A stretch of DNA of 12,838 nt from Chlorobiota bacterium (GTDB lineage Bacteria; Bacteroidota; Ignavibacteria; Ignavibacteriales; Ignavibacteriaceae): NCBI GenBank assembly GCA_008363265.1, contig RHKR01000115.1, positions 1 through 12,838 on the forward strand, in the 5' to 3' direction. Below are positions 1-6,709 of the stretch, one piece after another. Position 1 is the first letter of the stretch, and each line of letters opens with the position of its first letter. The notes under the pieces are model-generated. The model made no database searches. It was not told the DNA's origin and saw nothing but the letters and a program-made list of their open reading frames with translations. The position numbers and the translations under genes are program-made.

Positions 1-610
1 TATGTACCCAATTCTTGTAATGTTTCTCGACGTAACGTCCGAACTCTTTATTGCATTCCCTTTTCTGATCGGTCAGGGTCTGCCTAAGACCAATTTCAGG
101 GTGGGCATCAAGTTCGATATCCCAGTTGACAAGTTTGAGGTATATCTCGATCCAGTCCTGATGGTCCGGCTGATTCATCAACAGAAAAGATATCTGGTTG
201 AAATCCTGAAGATAGTCCTTCGCCACATATTCGGTTGATATTTTCTTTTTGTCAAGGATTTTCTTGCAGACGAGAAGCACCTGACTGGGGTTGACCGGCT
301 TCGTGAGATAATCATCTATCTTACTGCCGATGGCATCGACCATCACAGATTCTTCTTCGTTCTTGGTGACCATGACTACCGGAATATTGGGATTCTTATC
401 CTTGATCTTGGCGAGCACTTCGAGTCCTCCCATACCTGGCATCATCTCATCAAGAAACACGAGGTCTACCTCGGATTCGTTGATGGTTTCGAGAGCATCG
501 ATACCATTTGTTACCGTAAGGACATTATAGCCCTTCTCGGTCAGAAATATCACATGTGAACGAAGAAGTTCGATCTCATCGTCCACCCATAGGATGGTTT
601 TAGGTCTCAT
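1..610 (-). CDS. porX: PorX-like response regulator (partial, 5' part only)
   Basis: Reading from an ATG at 610, the minus strand is open for 203 codons to the window edge, where the gene is cut. Residues 1-120 form a CheY-like receiver domain: acidic pair D10-D11 after the ILWVDD start, phosphoacceptor D54 in VFLDEMMPG, T82 and K104 in the LTKPVNP motif. From about residue 120 comes a helical linker (segments such as DYLQDFNQI and DWIEIYLKLVNW) that resembles Bacteroidota regulators with a C-terminal PglZ/alkaline-phosphatase-like domain. PorX of this type works with the kinase PorY to control the type IX secretion system. The PglZ domain would lie beyond the left edge and is not visible. 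The receiver call is very secure; the PorX assignment rests on the linker resemblance. No ribosome site is obvious. It has its own 74-nt upstream gap, so it may be transcribed separately from the cco genes. Confidence 0.82.
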   Translation of the reverse strand, partial: MRPKTILWVDDEIELLRSHVIFLTEKGYNVLTVTNGIDALETINESEVDLVFLDEMMPGMGGLEVLAKIKDKNPNIPVVMVTKNEEESVMVDAIGSKIDDYLTKPVNPSQVLLVCKKILDKKKISTEYVAKDYLQDFNQISFLLMNQPDHQDWIEIYLKLVNWDIELDAHPEIGLRQTLTDQKRECNKEFGRYVEKHYKNWVH

Positions 611-637
611 AGAATCATAAATTGTGGAATGACAGCC

Positions 638-668
638 TCAAAATTAACCATTTCACAGTTAATTTTGA
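638..668. repeat. Perfect 11-bp inverted repeat between the cco operon and porX
   Basis: The arm TCAAAATTAAC (638-648) is exactly repeated in reverse complement (GTTAATTTTGA, 658-668) around a 9-nt loop. It lies 16 nt after the stop of the SafE-family gene and 27 nt before the porX start. It could be a hairpin ending the upstream operon or an operator for porX. The stem is AT-rich and not followed by a clear T-run on the minus strand, which weakens the terminator reading. Confidence 0.55.
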
Positions 669-675
669 TACCAAA
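639..675 (-). promoter_or_regulatory. Candidate Bacteroidota-type promoter for porX
   Basis: On the minus strand TAATTTTG (639-646) fits the Bacteroidota -7 consensus TAnnTTTG, and a TTTG (672-675) lies upstream as a possible -33 element. The spacer is 25 nt, longer than the usual roughly 19-21. A start near 632 would give a short leader to the porX ATG at 610. The -7 match overlaps one arm of the inverted repeat, so a protein bound to the repeat would block it. The match is weak and could be chance in AT-rich DNA. Confidence 0.25.
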
Positions 676-684
676 ATGGCGTTA

Positions 685-1407
685 CTAATGGCAGCAGTCG
701 GGTTGAGAGAGTTGTTCGGTCTTCTTTTCCGCTTCGAACTTTGGACTGATGAATGGTATTCCAAGGTTAAGTCCCCGGAGAATAAAAATAATGCCAAGTA
801 CAAAAGCAAGAGTGGGTATCAGTTTTCTGGTATTTATCTTGGGAAGATACTGACGGAGTTGTGGTAAAAAGGAAAAAGCAAAAAGTGCCGGGATGGTACC
901 AAGTCCGAAAAGGAACATGTAAAGGAAGCCATCAAGTGGTGAACCCGAAGTGACAGCTGCGGCGAGTCCGGCGTAGACAAGTCCGCACGGCAAGAAGCCA
1001 TTTACAAGGCCTATCATGAAGAACGGCTTGGAATCGCCACTTCTTACTACTTTGGACAGGAGTTGTTTTATCTGCTCATTGTACTTCTTGACGAGCGACA
1101 ATTCCGACATACGTGATTTGAAACTTTTAGGGAGAAGTATCCAGATCACGATAAGTGCCCCGATAATAATGGTGGCACCCTGTTGCATACCGGAAAGTTT
1201 AATGTGTGTTCCCAACAGTCCGAAAAGTGCACCCATGAAAGCGTAGGTCAACGCCCTGCCGAGATGATAAAAGACACGCTGCATGATCATCTTGACCATT
1301 GTGTGCTTGCCAGCACTTATAGCAAGTATTATCGGACCACACATTCCAATGCAGTGCAAACTTCCTAAAAATCCAAGGACCAGACCGGAGAAAAGAAACA
1401 TGGTCAT
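685..1407 (-). CDS. TauE/SafE-family (DsbD transmembrane-like) membrane protein of the cbb3 cluster
   Basis: A 240-residue polytopic membrane protein with about six hydrophobic helices. The first contains the signature GSLHCIGMCGP (C19 and C23) and a later helix carries GFLPCGLVYAG. These paired Cys/Pro motifs mark the DsbD-like/'sulfite exporter TauE/SafE' group that is commonly found at the end of cco clusters. Members near cbb3 oxidases are thought to act in copper or thiol handling during oxidase assembly; the exact substrate is not established. The C-terminal tail is hydrophilic and ends in PDCCH, a possible soft-metal site. Its ATG at 1407 overlaps the ccoH stop by 4 nt (ATGA), indicating translational coupling. 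An ATG two codons later is an alternative start. It is the last gene of the operon before the 74-nt gap. Confidence 0.85.
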   Translation of the reverse strand: MTMFLFSGLVLGFLGSLHCIGMCGPIILAISAGKHTMVKMIMQRVFYHLGRALTYAFMGALFGLLGTHIKLSGMQQGATIIIGALIVIWILLPKSFKSRMSELSLVKKYNEQIKQLLSKVVRSGDSKPFFMIGLVNGFLPCGLVYAGLAAAVTSGSPLDGFLYMFLFGLGTIPALFAFSFLPQLRQYLPKINTRKLIPTLAFVLGIIFILRGLNLGIPFISPKFEAEKKTEQLSQPDCCH

Positions 1408-1850
1408 TGTAAAAATATTACATCTTTGAAAAGGTAATCATGCTCACCATCATTAAGCGATATCGAGATTTTCCATTTTCCGGGAGCCTTTCCCGACATG
1501 TTAATGGTTTGCCTGCCAGAATCATCATACTTGACATCAACATCATAGTCAAACTTCCGTTGGTCGGGTCTGTACAGATGAATGGTGCCAACAAGTTTGT
1601 TTTTCAGCAGCGACTGTGGGTAGGAAATATTCAGTTCAAACCTGTCCATACTCATTTTAAGTGAATCGGGCAGCGCAAGAGCTTTGTTCATCTTGCCAAG
1701 CTCGTCCTGATATTTCAATTCTTTTTCATAATAATTGTCGGTGACGAGTTCAACATCCTGGGAGAATGTAAAAATTACCATTATCACATTCAGAACGAGG
1801 AACACTCCCAGCACTATCGCGATCCAATGACCCCAGTTCAACTTTTTCAT
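1404..1850 (-). CDS. ccoH: FixH/CcoH-family cbb3 oxidase assembly protein
   Basis: A 148-residue protein with one N-terminal membrane helix (about residues 8-30, after the short basic MKKLNWGHW) and a periplasmic domain. After the helix comes the segment VTDNYYEKELKYQDE, typical of the FixH family, and then a beta-rich remainder. CcoH stabilises the newly assembled cbb3 complex in the membrane and stays close to CcoN. It sits between ccoG and the SafE-family gene with 4-nt ATGA overlaps on both sides, so all three are almost certainly translated from one message. Family length is normal and nothing looks truncated. Confidence 0.9.
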   Translation of the reverse strand: MKKLNWGHWIAIVLGVFLVLNVIMVIFTFSQDVELVTDNYYEKELKYQDELGKMNKALALPDSLKMSMDRFELNISYPQSLLKNKLVGTIHLYRPDQRKFDYDVDVKYDDSGRQTINMSGKAPGKWKISISLNDGEHDYLFKDVIFLQ

Positions 1851-3253
1851 TTCTTTTCCTCAAATTTCCCAAGGAAAGAAGTTTTTATCGTTTCTATCTC
1901 CTTGCCATCTTCAATAACAGCGATCTCGATCTTTGTATTCAGTGCCTTCAGATCTTTTTGATCGACTATCAGCATAAACCTTCCTTCATATACCTCCAAC
2001 TGTTTTACATCAGGTTTACTGCCGAGAACTTTGATCTCTCCGGCCAAACCTTTAACCTTCAGATCGATGTTCATATCGTGGAAAGTCTTGTTGATCACGT
2101 GGAAGTTATAGAGGTTACTCAGTTTCCCTCCCGGTTGATCCTGATAAAGCATCCCCGGGGTTCTCAGGATATTGACTTCAACATCTTTCCTGTTGGCCAT
2201 CAGAACCGCAATAATAGACACGAGTATGATAAGAACGCCAGTGTAGATCCCCACACGTACAGAAAAACTGAATTTCTTTCCGGTCTGGACTCCATTCAGA
2301 GAATCAAGCCTGATCAGACCCTTCGGGCGGTCAATCTTTGTCATCACTTCATCACAGGCATCCATACAGGCGGTACAATTAACACATTCCATCTGGATAC
2401 CATTTCTGATATCGATACCCGTTGGGCAGACATCAACGCAGAGTTTGCAGTCGATGCAGTCTCCGGTGGTGCGTTCCTCGTTCTTTACTATTTTACCCCG
2501 TGGCTCCCCTCTCACGAAATCGTATGTTACCGCCAAAGAATTTTGGTCAAGCAGCACACCCTGAAGCCGGCCGTATGGACACACAATAATACATGCCTGT
2601 TCACGAAACCACGCAAAGACGAAGAAGAAAAGTGCGGTAAAAACGTTCATTGCTATGAAACCTCCCGGCCGGTCAGATGGCGAGGAGGAGACTATCTCCC
2701 TCACTTCGTCGAGCCCGACAAGGTAAGCCATAAAGGTGTGCGCGATCAAATACGCGATACCGAGAAAAATCGCATTTTTCAACACTCTTTTGAATATCTT
2801 TTTACCTGACCACGGTGCAGCCCTCAGCTTTCGCTGCTCTCTGAAATCACCATCGATCCAGTATTCGATCTTCCTGAACACCAGTTCCATGAATACAGTT
2901 TGCGGACATATCCACCCGCAGAATATTCTTCCATAGATCGCGGTAAAGAGTATTACGAATACAACAAGTGCTATGAAAGATAGAAGAAAAATATGAAAGT
3001 CATACGGTCCAAAGAAGACACCGAAGATTATGAACTTCCTCTCAAACACATTGAAAAGGAAGAGGGGTTGTCCGTGTACTTCGATAAAAGGGAGACCGAA
3101 GAGAATGGCCAGCAGAAAAACACTGACCAATGTTCTGGCATTGTAATACCAGCCCTTTGGCTTCTTTGGGAATATAAAATTTCTTTTACCGTCTTTTTTG
3201 ATCGTTCCGATCGAGTCACGAAATGACTGATCGATAACTTCTTCTTCTTTCAT
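1847..3253 (-). CDS. ccoG: Cytochrome c oxidase accessory protein CcoG (RdxA/FixG), polyferredoxin
   Basis: A 468-residue membrane-bound polyferredoxin. The N-terminal half has about five helices (near 40-58, 88-106, 159-178, 200-215) with the conserved FCGWICPQT (C112, C116) and CIIVCPYGRLQ (C221, C225) motifs. Two 4Fe-4S sites follow: C266/C269/C272/C276 and C290/C293/C296/C300. Another helix (about 333-352) precedes a C-terminal beta-rich FixG_C domain (about 355-468). CcoG of other bacteria reduces Cu(II) during copper delivery to cbb3 oxidase. The start MKEEEVIDQSFRDSIG is a family-like N-terminus. The gene follows ccoP after 37 nt, without a recognisable Shine-Dalgarno sequence, and overlaps ccoH by 4 nt. 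All expected cysteines are present. Confidence 0.95.
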   Translation of the reverse strand: MKEEEVIDQSFRDSIGTIKKDGKRNFIFPKKPKGWYYNARTLVSVFLLAILFGLPFIEVHGQPLFLFNVFERKFIIFGVFFGPYDFHIFLLSFIALVVFVILFTAIYGRIFCGWICPQTVFMELVFRKIEYWIDGDFREQRKLRAAPWSGKKIFKRVLKNAIFLGIAYLIAHTFMAYLVGLDEVREIVSSSPSDRPGGFIAMNVFTALFFFVFAWFREQACIIVCPYGRLQGVLLDQNSLAVTYDFVRGEPRGKIVKNEERTTGDCIDCKLCVDVCPTGIDIRNGIQMECVNCTACMDACDEVMTKIDRPKGLIRLDSLNGVQTGKKFSFSVRVGIYTGVLIILVSIIAVLMANRKDVEVNILRTPGMLYQDQPGGKLSNLYNFHVINKTFHDMNIDLKVKGLAGEIKVLGSKPDVKQLEVYEGRFMLIVDQKDLKALNTKIEIAVIEDGKEIETIKTSFLGKFEEKK

Positions 3254-3290
3254 AGCACTAAAACCAATTCAACTTTATCTGCAAATATCG

Positions 3291-4190
3291 CTACTTTTTC
3301 GCAGCGACAGAGTCCTTTTTTACATCCCCTGCCTTTGTAGAGTCGGCGGGAGCCTGTTCCTTGACAAGATCACCCTGAGGCTCTTTCCCGTTGGGGGGAT
3401 TCGTTCCGTGAAGCGATTTAACATAACTGGCGGTGGCTTCGAGATCCTGCGGGCTGAACTGGGCCTTCCAAGATGGCATACCCTTCGCCAGAACACCATT
3501 CACCAGGACGAGATAAACATCCTTTACTGTTGCGCCATGAATCCAGTAGTCATCTGTGAGGTTTGGACCGACCATTCCTTCACCTTTGGTACCATGACAT
3601 GAGGCACAGTTTTTGTCGTATATCCCTTTACCCTTGGCCAGGGAGGCAGCATCTGTAAGCAGCTTAATGTTGTCCGCGTTAACCGGCTGGTTGCCCTGAG
3701 CGGCAGCGATCGCCAATTGAGCCTCGCGAACTTCAGTCTCATATTCTTTTGCGGACGAAGGGCCGCTAAGAATATGATAGTAACCCATGTAGATCACACT
3801 GAATACTATCGTGACATAGAAGAGATACTTCCACCATGGCGGCAGATTATTATCGAGTTCTCTGATACCGTCATAATTATGATCAAGGAGGAGTTCGCTC
3901 TCTTCCTCTACCGGTTTCGAATCGTTGATCAGCCTGTCGATCTGTTTGACCATTTCTTTTTCCTGTTCGGGAGTTTTACTGTGTCCGATCAGGAATACAA
4001 TTGTCATGACTATCACGAAGACAAGAAAAATAAGGAACCCGGTATTCACGTACGTCTCAGCATCGAAGCCTTTGCCTTCGGCTGCCCACGCGGAACCGGT
4101 CATCATGAGAAACGCCACGATCAATCCAAAGGGAAAGTGGCTTCTCCCCGGTTTTGAGCCTTTAAAGTATTTGATTATTGTTTCGAACAT
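3291..4190 (-). CDS. ccoP: cbb3 oxidase subunit III, CcoP (single c-type heme)
   Basis: A 299-residue membrane-anchored cytochrome c that passes electrons to CcoNO. Hydrophobic segments lie at about 19-37 (ending in a signal-peptidase-like AWA), 50-69 and 120-140. Between the last two is the CcoP hallmark DGIRELDNNLPPWW (residues 107-120). The periplasmic part has one heme site, C195-A-S-C198-H199, with likely axial Met238 in AKGMPSW. Proteobacterial CcoP has two hemes; only one CxxCH exists here, in keeping with many non-proteobacterial forms. The last 38 residues are a Lys/Pro/Ala/Asp-rich hydrophilic tail of unknown role. The ATG at 4190 is preceded by GAGGAT at good spacing, and ccoQ ends 17 nt upstream. 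Confidence 0.93.
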   Translation of the reverse strand: MFETIIKYFKGSKPGRSHFPFGLIVAFLMMTGSAWAAEGKGFDAETYVNTGFLIFLVFVIVMTIVFLIGHSKTPEQEKEMVKQIDRLINDSKPVEEESELLLDHNYDGIRELDNNLPPWWKYLFYVTIVFSVIYMGYYHILSGPSSAKEYETEVREAQLAIAAAQGNQPVNADNIKLLTDAASLAKGKGIYDKNCASCHGTKGEGMVGPNLTDDYWIHGATVKDVYLVLVNGVLAKGMPSWKAQFSPQDLEATASYVKSLHGTNPPNGKEPQGDLVKEQAPADSTKAGDVKKDSVAAKK

Positions 4191-4207
4191 TTTAATCCTC
4201 TAAATAT

Positions 4208-4366
4208 CTATTCGTCCAAGGGAATTTTCCCGATCTCGTCAATCTTCTCTTTTGGCATCTTCATTACATGATAGATCACGAATGCAAAGAATACCACAAA
4301 GATAACCAGTCCGATTATCGGGAATATTGTTATGCCTTCTATAGATGTCAGAACATCCTGTTTCAT
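4208..4366 (-). CDS. ccoQ: Small CcoQ/FixQ-like subunit of cbb3 oxidase
   Basis: A 52-codon frame from an ATG at 4366 to a TAG at 4208-4210. The product begins MKQDVLTSIEG, has one membrane helix (about residues 12-33, rich in Ile, Val and Phe), then a charged cytoplasmic tail with MKMPKEKIDE and ends PLDE. Size, single helix and position between ccoNO and ccoP match CcoQ, the small subunit that stabilises the CcoNOP complex. Sequence conservation in this family is low, so position carries much of the evidence. It starts 7 nt after the ccoNO stop, with a weak purine-rich AGGTAAGAG just before the ATG, and ends 17 nt before ccoP. Confidence 0.85.
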   Translation of the reverse strand: MKQDVLTSIEGITIFPIIGLVIFVVFFAFVIYHVMKMPKEKIDEIGKIPLDE

Positions 4367-4373
4367 CTCTTAC

Positions 4374-6500
4374 CTATTTCTGTGCCGTTGGCACGGCTTT
4401 AATGTCTTTACCAAGACGCTGCAGATAAGCGATGAGAGCAACGAGTTCTTTGTCCTGATCAATAGCCGCGCCGCTTTTCTGTAGGTCGAGAGCTATTTCT
4501 TTAGCCTGTGCCTCAAGATTCTGAACCGCGGTTTCTTCAAATCCTTCGGGATAAGGAACACCTATCCGGCGAAGAGCTGTGATCTTGGCAGCAGTGTTCG
4601 ACACATCCAGAGTATTGGTTTCCAACCAGGGATATGGAGGCATAATCGATCCCGGTGACATACTTGTAGGATCTATCATATGGTGATAATGCCAGATATT
4701 TGGATACTTGCCACCCTGTCTGTGAAGATCGGGCCCTGTTCTCTTTGATCCCCAAAGGAACGGATGGTCGTAAACATATTCTCCGGCCTTGGAGTATTCA
4801 CCATATCTCTCAGTTTCAGACCGGAAAGGACGAACCAGCTGACTGTGGCAGTTGTTACAACCCTCACGGATGTAGAGATCACGACCCTCGAGTTCAAGAG
4901 GAGTGTATGGCTTGACTGATGCAATTGTGGGGACATTTGATTTAACAAGGAATGCCGGGACAAACTCGACAATTCCGCCGATCAGGATAGCTACTGTAGC
5001 GAGCAGAGTGAACTGAATTGGACGGCTCTCGATCCATGTATGGGCTTTTTTCCTGTCGAACTTTTCAGGGGTCTTCTCGAGCGGTGCCGCTTCTGCAGCT
5101 TCCTCATTGGCAAAATTACCCTGTTTGGCTGTTTTCACAAGGTTATAGATCATAATGAACAAACTGCCGAAATAGAGAAGACCACCGAAGGAACGGATTA
5201 TGTACATCGGAATGATCTGAATCGTGGTCTCGAGGAAGTTAGGATACTGCAGAATGCCCTGAGGTGTGAACTGTTTCCACATCAAACCCTGGGTAAGCGC
5301 ACTCCAATACATCGAGGCAGCATAGAATACTATACCGAGGAAACCGAGCCAAAAGTGCCAGTTAGCGAGTTTCTTGGAGTAAAGTTCTGTCTTCCACATC
5401 TTAGGAATGATGTAGTAGAGTATACCGAAAGTGAGGAATCCGTTCCATCCGAGGGCTCCGATATGGACGTGAGCAATGATCCAGTCAGTGAAGTGGGCCA
5501 ATGCATTCAGGTTCTTGAGCGAAAGCATCGGACCTTCGAAAGTCGACATACCATATGCTGTTACCGCAACGACCATGAACTTCAGTACCGGTTCTTCCCT
5601 CACCTTGTCCCATGCACCACGAAGCGTAAGGAGACCGTTGATCATACCACCCCATGATGGAGCGATGAGCATGATCGAGAAAACGGTACCGAGCGATTGT
5701 GCCCAGTCAGGCAATGCACTGTAAAGGAGGTGGTGCGGACCTGCCCAGATATAAAGAAAGATCAGTGCCCAGAAATGGATGATCGACAATCTGTAGGAAT
5801 AAACCGGTCGGTTTGCAGCCTTCGGCATGAAATAGTACATCAACCCGAGGTAAGGAGTGGTGAGGAAGAATGCTACCGCATTGTGGCCATACCACCACTG
5901 AACCAGTGCATCCTGTACCCCGGCGTACAGTGAATAACTCTTCAGGAAAGTGACAGGTATTTCAAAGGAGTTTACTATGTGCAGTACTGCCACGGTTACG
6001 AAAGTGGAAATGTAGAACCATACCGCTACATACATATGTTTTTCGCGTCTTTTAATGATCGTACCGATCATGTTAACGCCAAAAATAACCCAAACAACAG
6101 CAATAAGTATATCAATTGGCCATTCAAGCTCCGCATATTCTTTACTGGATGTTATACCTAATGGTAATGTGACAGCGGCCAGAACTATTATAAACTGCCA
6201 TCCCCAGAAATGGGCATAACTGAGAATGTCGTTAAACATTCTGGCTTTTAGCAACCGCTGAAGTGAATAATAAACGCCCATGAATATACCATTACCAACG
6301 AAGGCAAAGATAACGGCGTTAGTATGCAGTGGTCTTAATCTGCCAAAGGTCAGCCAAGGCAGATTCAGGCTAAGTGCCGGGATGAACAACTGCAAGGCTA
6401 TAAGAAGCCCCACCAGCATACCAACCACACCCCATACGGCTGTAGCGATAGCAAAGTACTTGACTATCTTATTGTCGTAACTGAATCTTTCAACTTGCAT
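4374..6500 (-). CDS. ccoNO: Fused cbb3 oxidase subunits I and II (CcoN-CcoO)
   Basis: A 708-residue fusion carrying the O2-reducing, proton-pumping core. Residues 1-455 are CcoN, with about 12 helices. H59 and H346 fit the low-spin heme b ligands and H344 the heme b3 ligand (AHVHIGALGWNG). H206, H256 and H257 fit CuB, Y250 the cross-linked tyrosine, and E322 the conserved active-site glutamate; numbering is about one less than in the Pseudomonas stutzeri enzyme. A charged linker (about 460-490) leads to CcoO: one helix (about 494-515), heme c site C548-N-N-C551-H552, and probable axial Met620 in GSIMPPYPW. Subunits are separate genes in proteobacteria; the fusion is known in Bacteroidota and relatives and the frame is continuous. 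The start overlaps the ccoS stop by one base (TAATG). Confidence 0.97.
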   Translation of the reverse strand: MQVERFSYDNKIVKYFAIATAVWGVVGMLVGLLIALQLFIPALSLNLPWLTFGRLRPLHTNAVIFAFVGNGIFMGVYYSLQRLLKARMFNDILSYAHFWGWQFIIVLAAVTLPLGITSSKEYAELEWPIDILIAVVWVIFGVNMIGTIIKRREKHMYVAVWFYISTFVTVAVLHIVNSFEIPVTFLKSYSLYAGVQDALVQWWYGHNAVAFFLTTPYLGLMYYFMPKAANRPVYSYRLSIIHFWALIFLYIWAGPHHLLYSALPDWAQSLGTVFSIMLIAPSWGGMINGLLTLRGAWDKVREEPVLKFMVVAVTAYGMSTFEGPMLSLKNLNALAHFTDWIIAHVHIGALGWNGFLTFGILYYIIPKMWKTELYSKKLANWHFWLGFLGIVFYAASMYWSALTQGLMWKQFTPQGILQYPNFLETTIQIIPMYIIRSFGGLLYFGSLFIMIYNLVKTAKQGNFANEEAAEAAPLEKTPEKFDRKKAHTWIESRPIQFTLLATVAILIGGIVEFVPAFLVKSNVPTIASVKPYTPLELEGRDLYIREGCNNCHSQLVRPFRSETERYGEYSKAGEYVYDHPFLWGSKRTGPDLHRQGGKYPNIWHYHHMIDPTSMSPGSIMPPYPWLETNTLDVSNTAAKITALRRIGVPYPEGFEETAVQNLEAQAKEIALDLQKSGAAIDQDKELVALIAYLQRLGKDIKAVPTAQK

Positions 6501-6709
6501 TAATTGAGCTCCTTTTTCTCCTGATCAGTTAATTGTGAAGAGACATTGTTTTTATTTTCTAAATTCTTTGGTTCATCATCAAACAGGATACGGACTGATG
6601 GGGTTACCCTGTCGTCCATCTGCCCGGATCTTACCGCCCATAAAAAAGCGATTAAAAAACCGGTGGCAACCAACAAACTTGCGCCTATCAGTACAAATAT
6701 TACACTCAT
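6500..6709 (-). CDS. ccoS: cbb3-type oxidase assembly protein CcoS
   Basis: A 69-residue protein with one N-terminal helix (about 3-26) followed by the family signature SGQMDDRVTPSVRILFDD (residues 28-45). The Asp/Glu/Lys/Asn-rich tail is variable in the family. CcoS is needed for the oxidase to acquire its heme and copper cofactors; the mechanism is not known. Its ATG overlaps the TGA of the 3' ccoI frame (ATGA at 6706-6709), and its stop overlaps the ccoNO start, so its translation probably depends on ribosomes coming from ccoI. That matters because ccoI is interrupted upstream. Confidence 0.93.
   Translation of the reverse strand: MSVIFVLIGASLLVATGFLIAFLWAVRSGQMDDRVTPSVRILFDDEPKNLENKNNVSSQLTDQEKKELN

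Noticed and set aside
638..668. Classical Rho-independent terminator of the cco operon
   Set aside because: The stem is AT-rich with no GC core and no run of T follows on the minus strand; kept only as an inverted repeat of uncertain role.
1958..2809. 283-codon open frame on the plus strand
   Set aside because: It lies fully antisense to ccoG, whose Fe-S motifs are intact; the product has no recognisable domain and is a shadow frame.
5040..5657. 205-codon open frame on the plus strand
   Set aside because: Antisense to the conserved CcoN core with all heme and copper ligands; no domain of its own.
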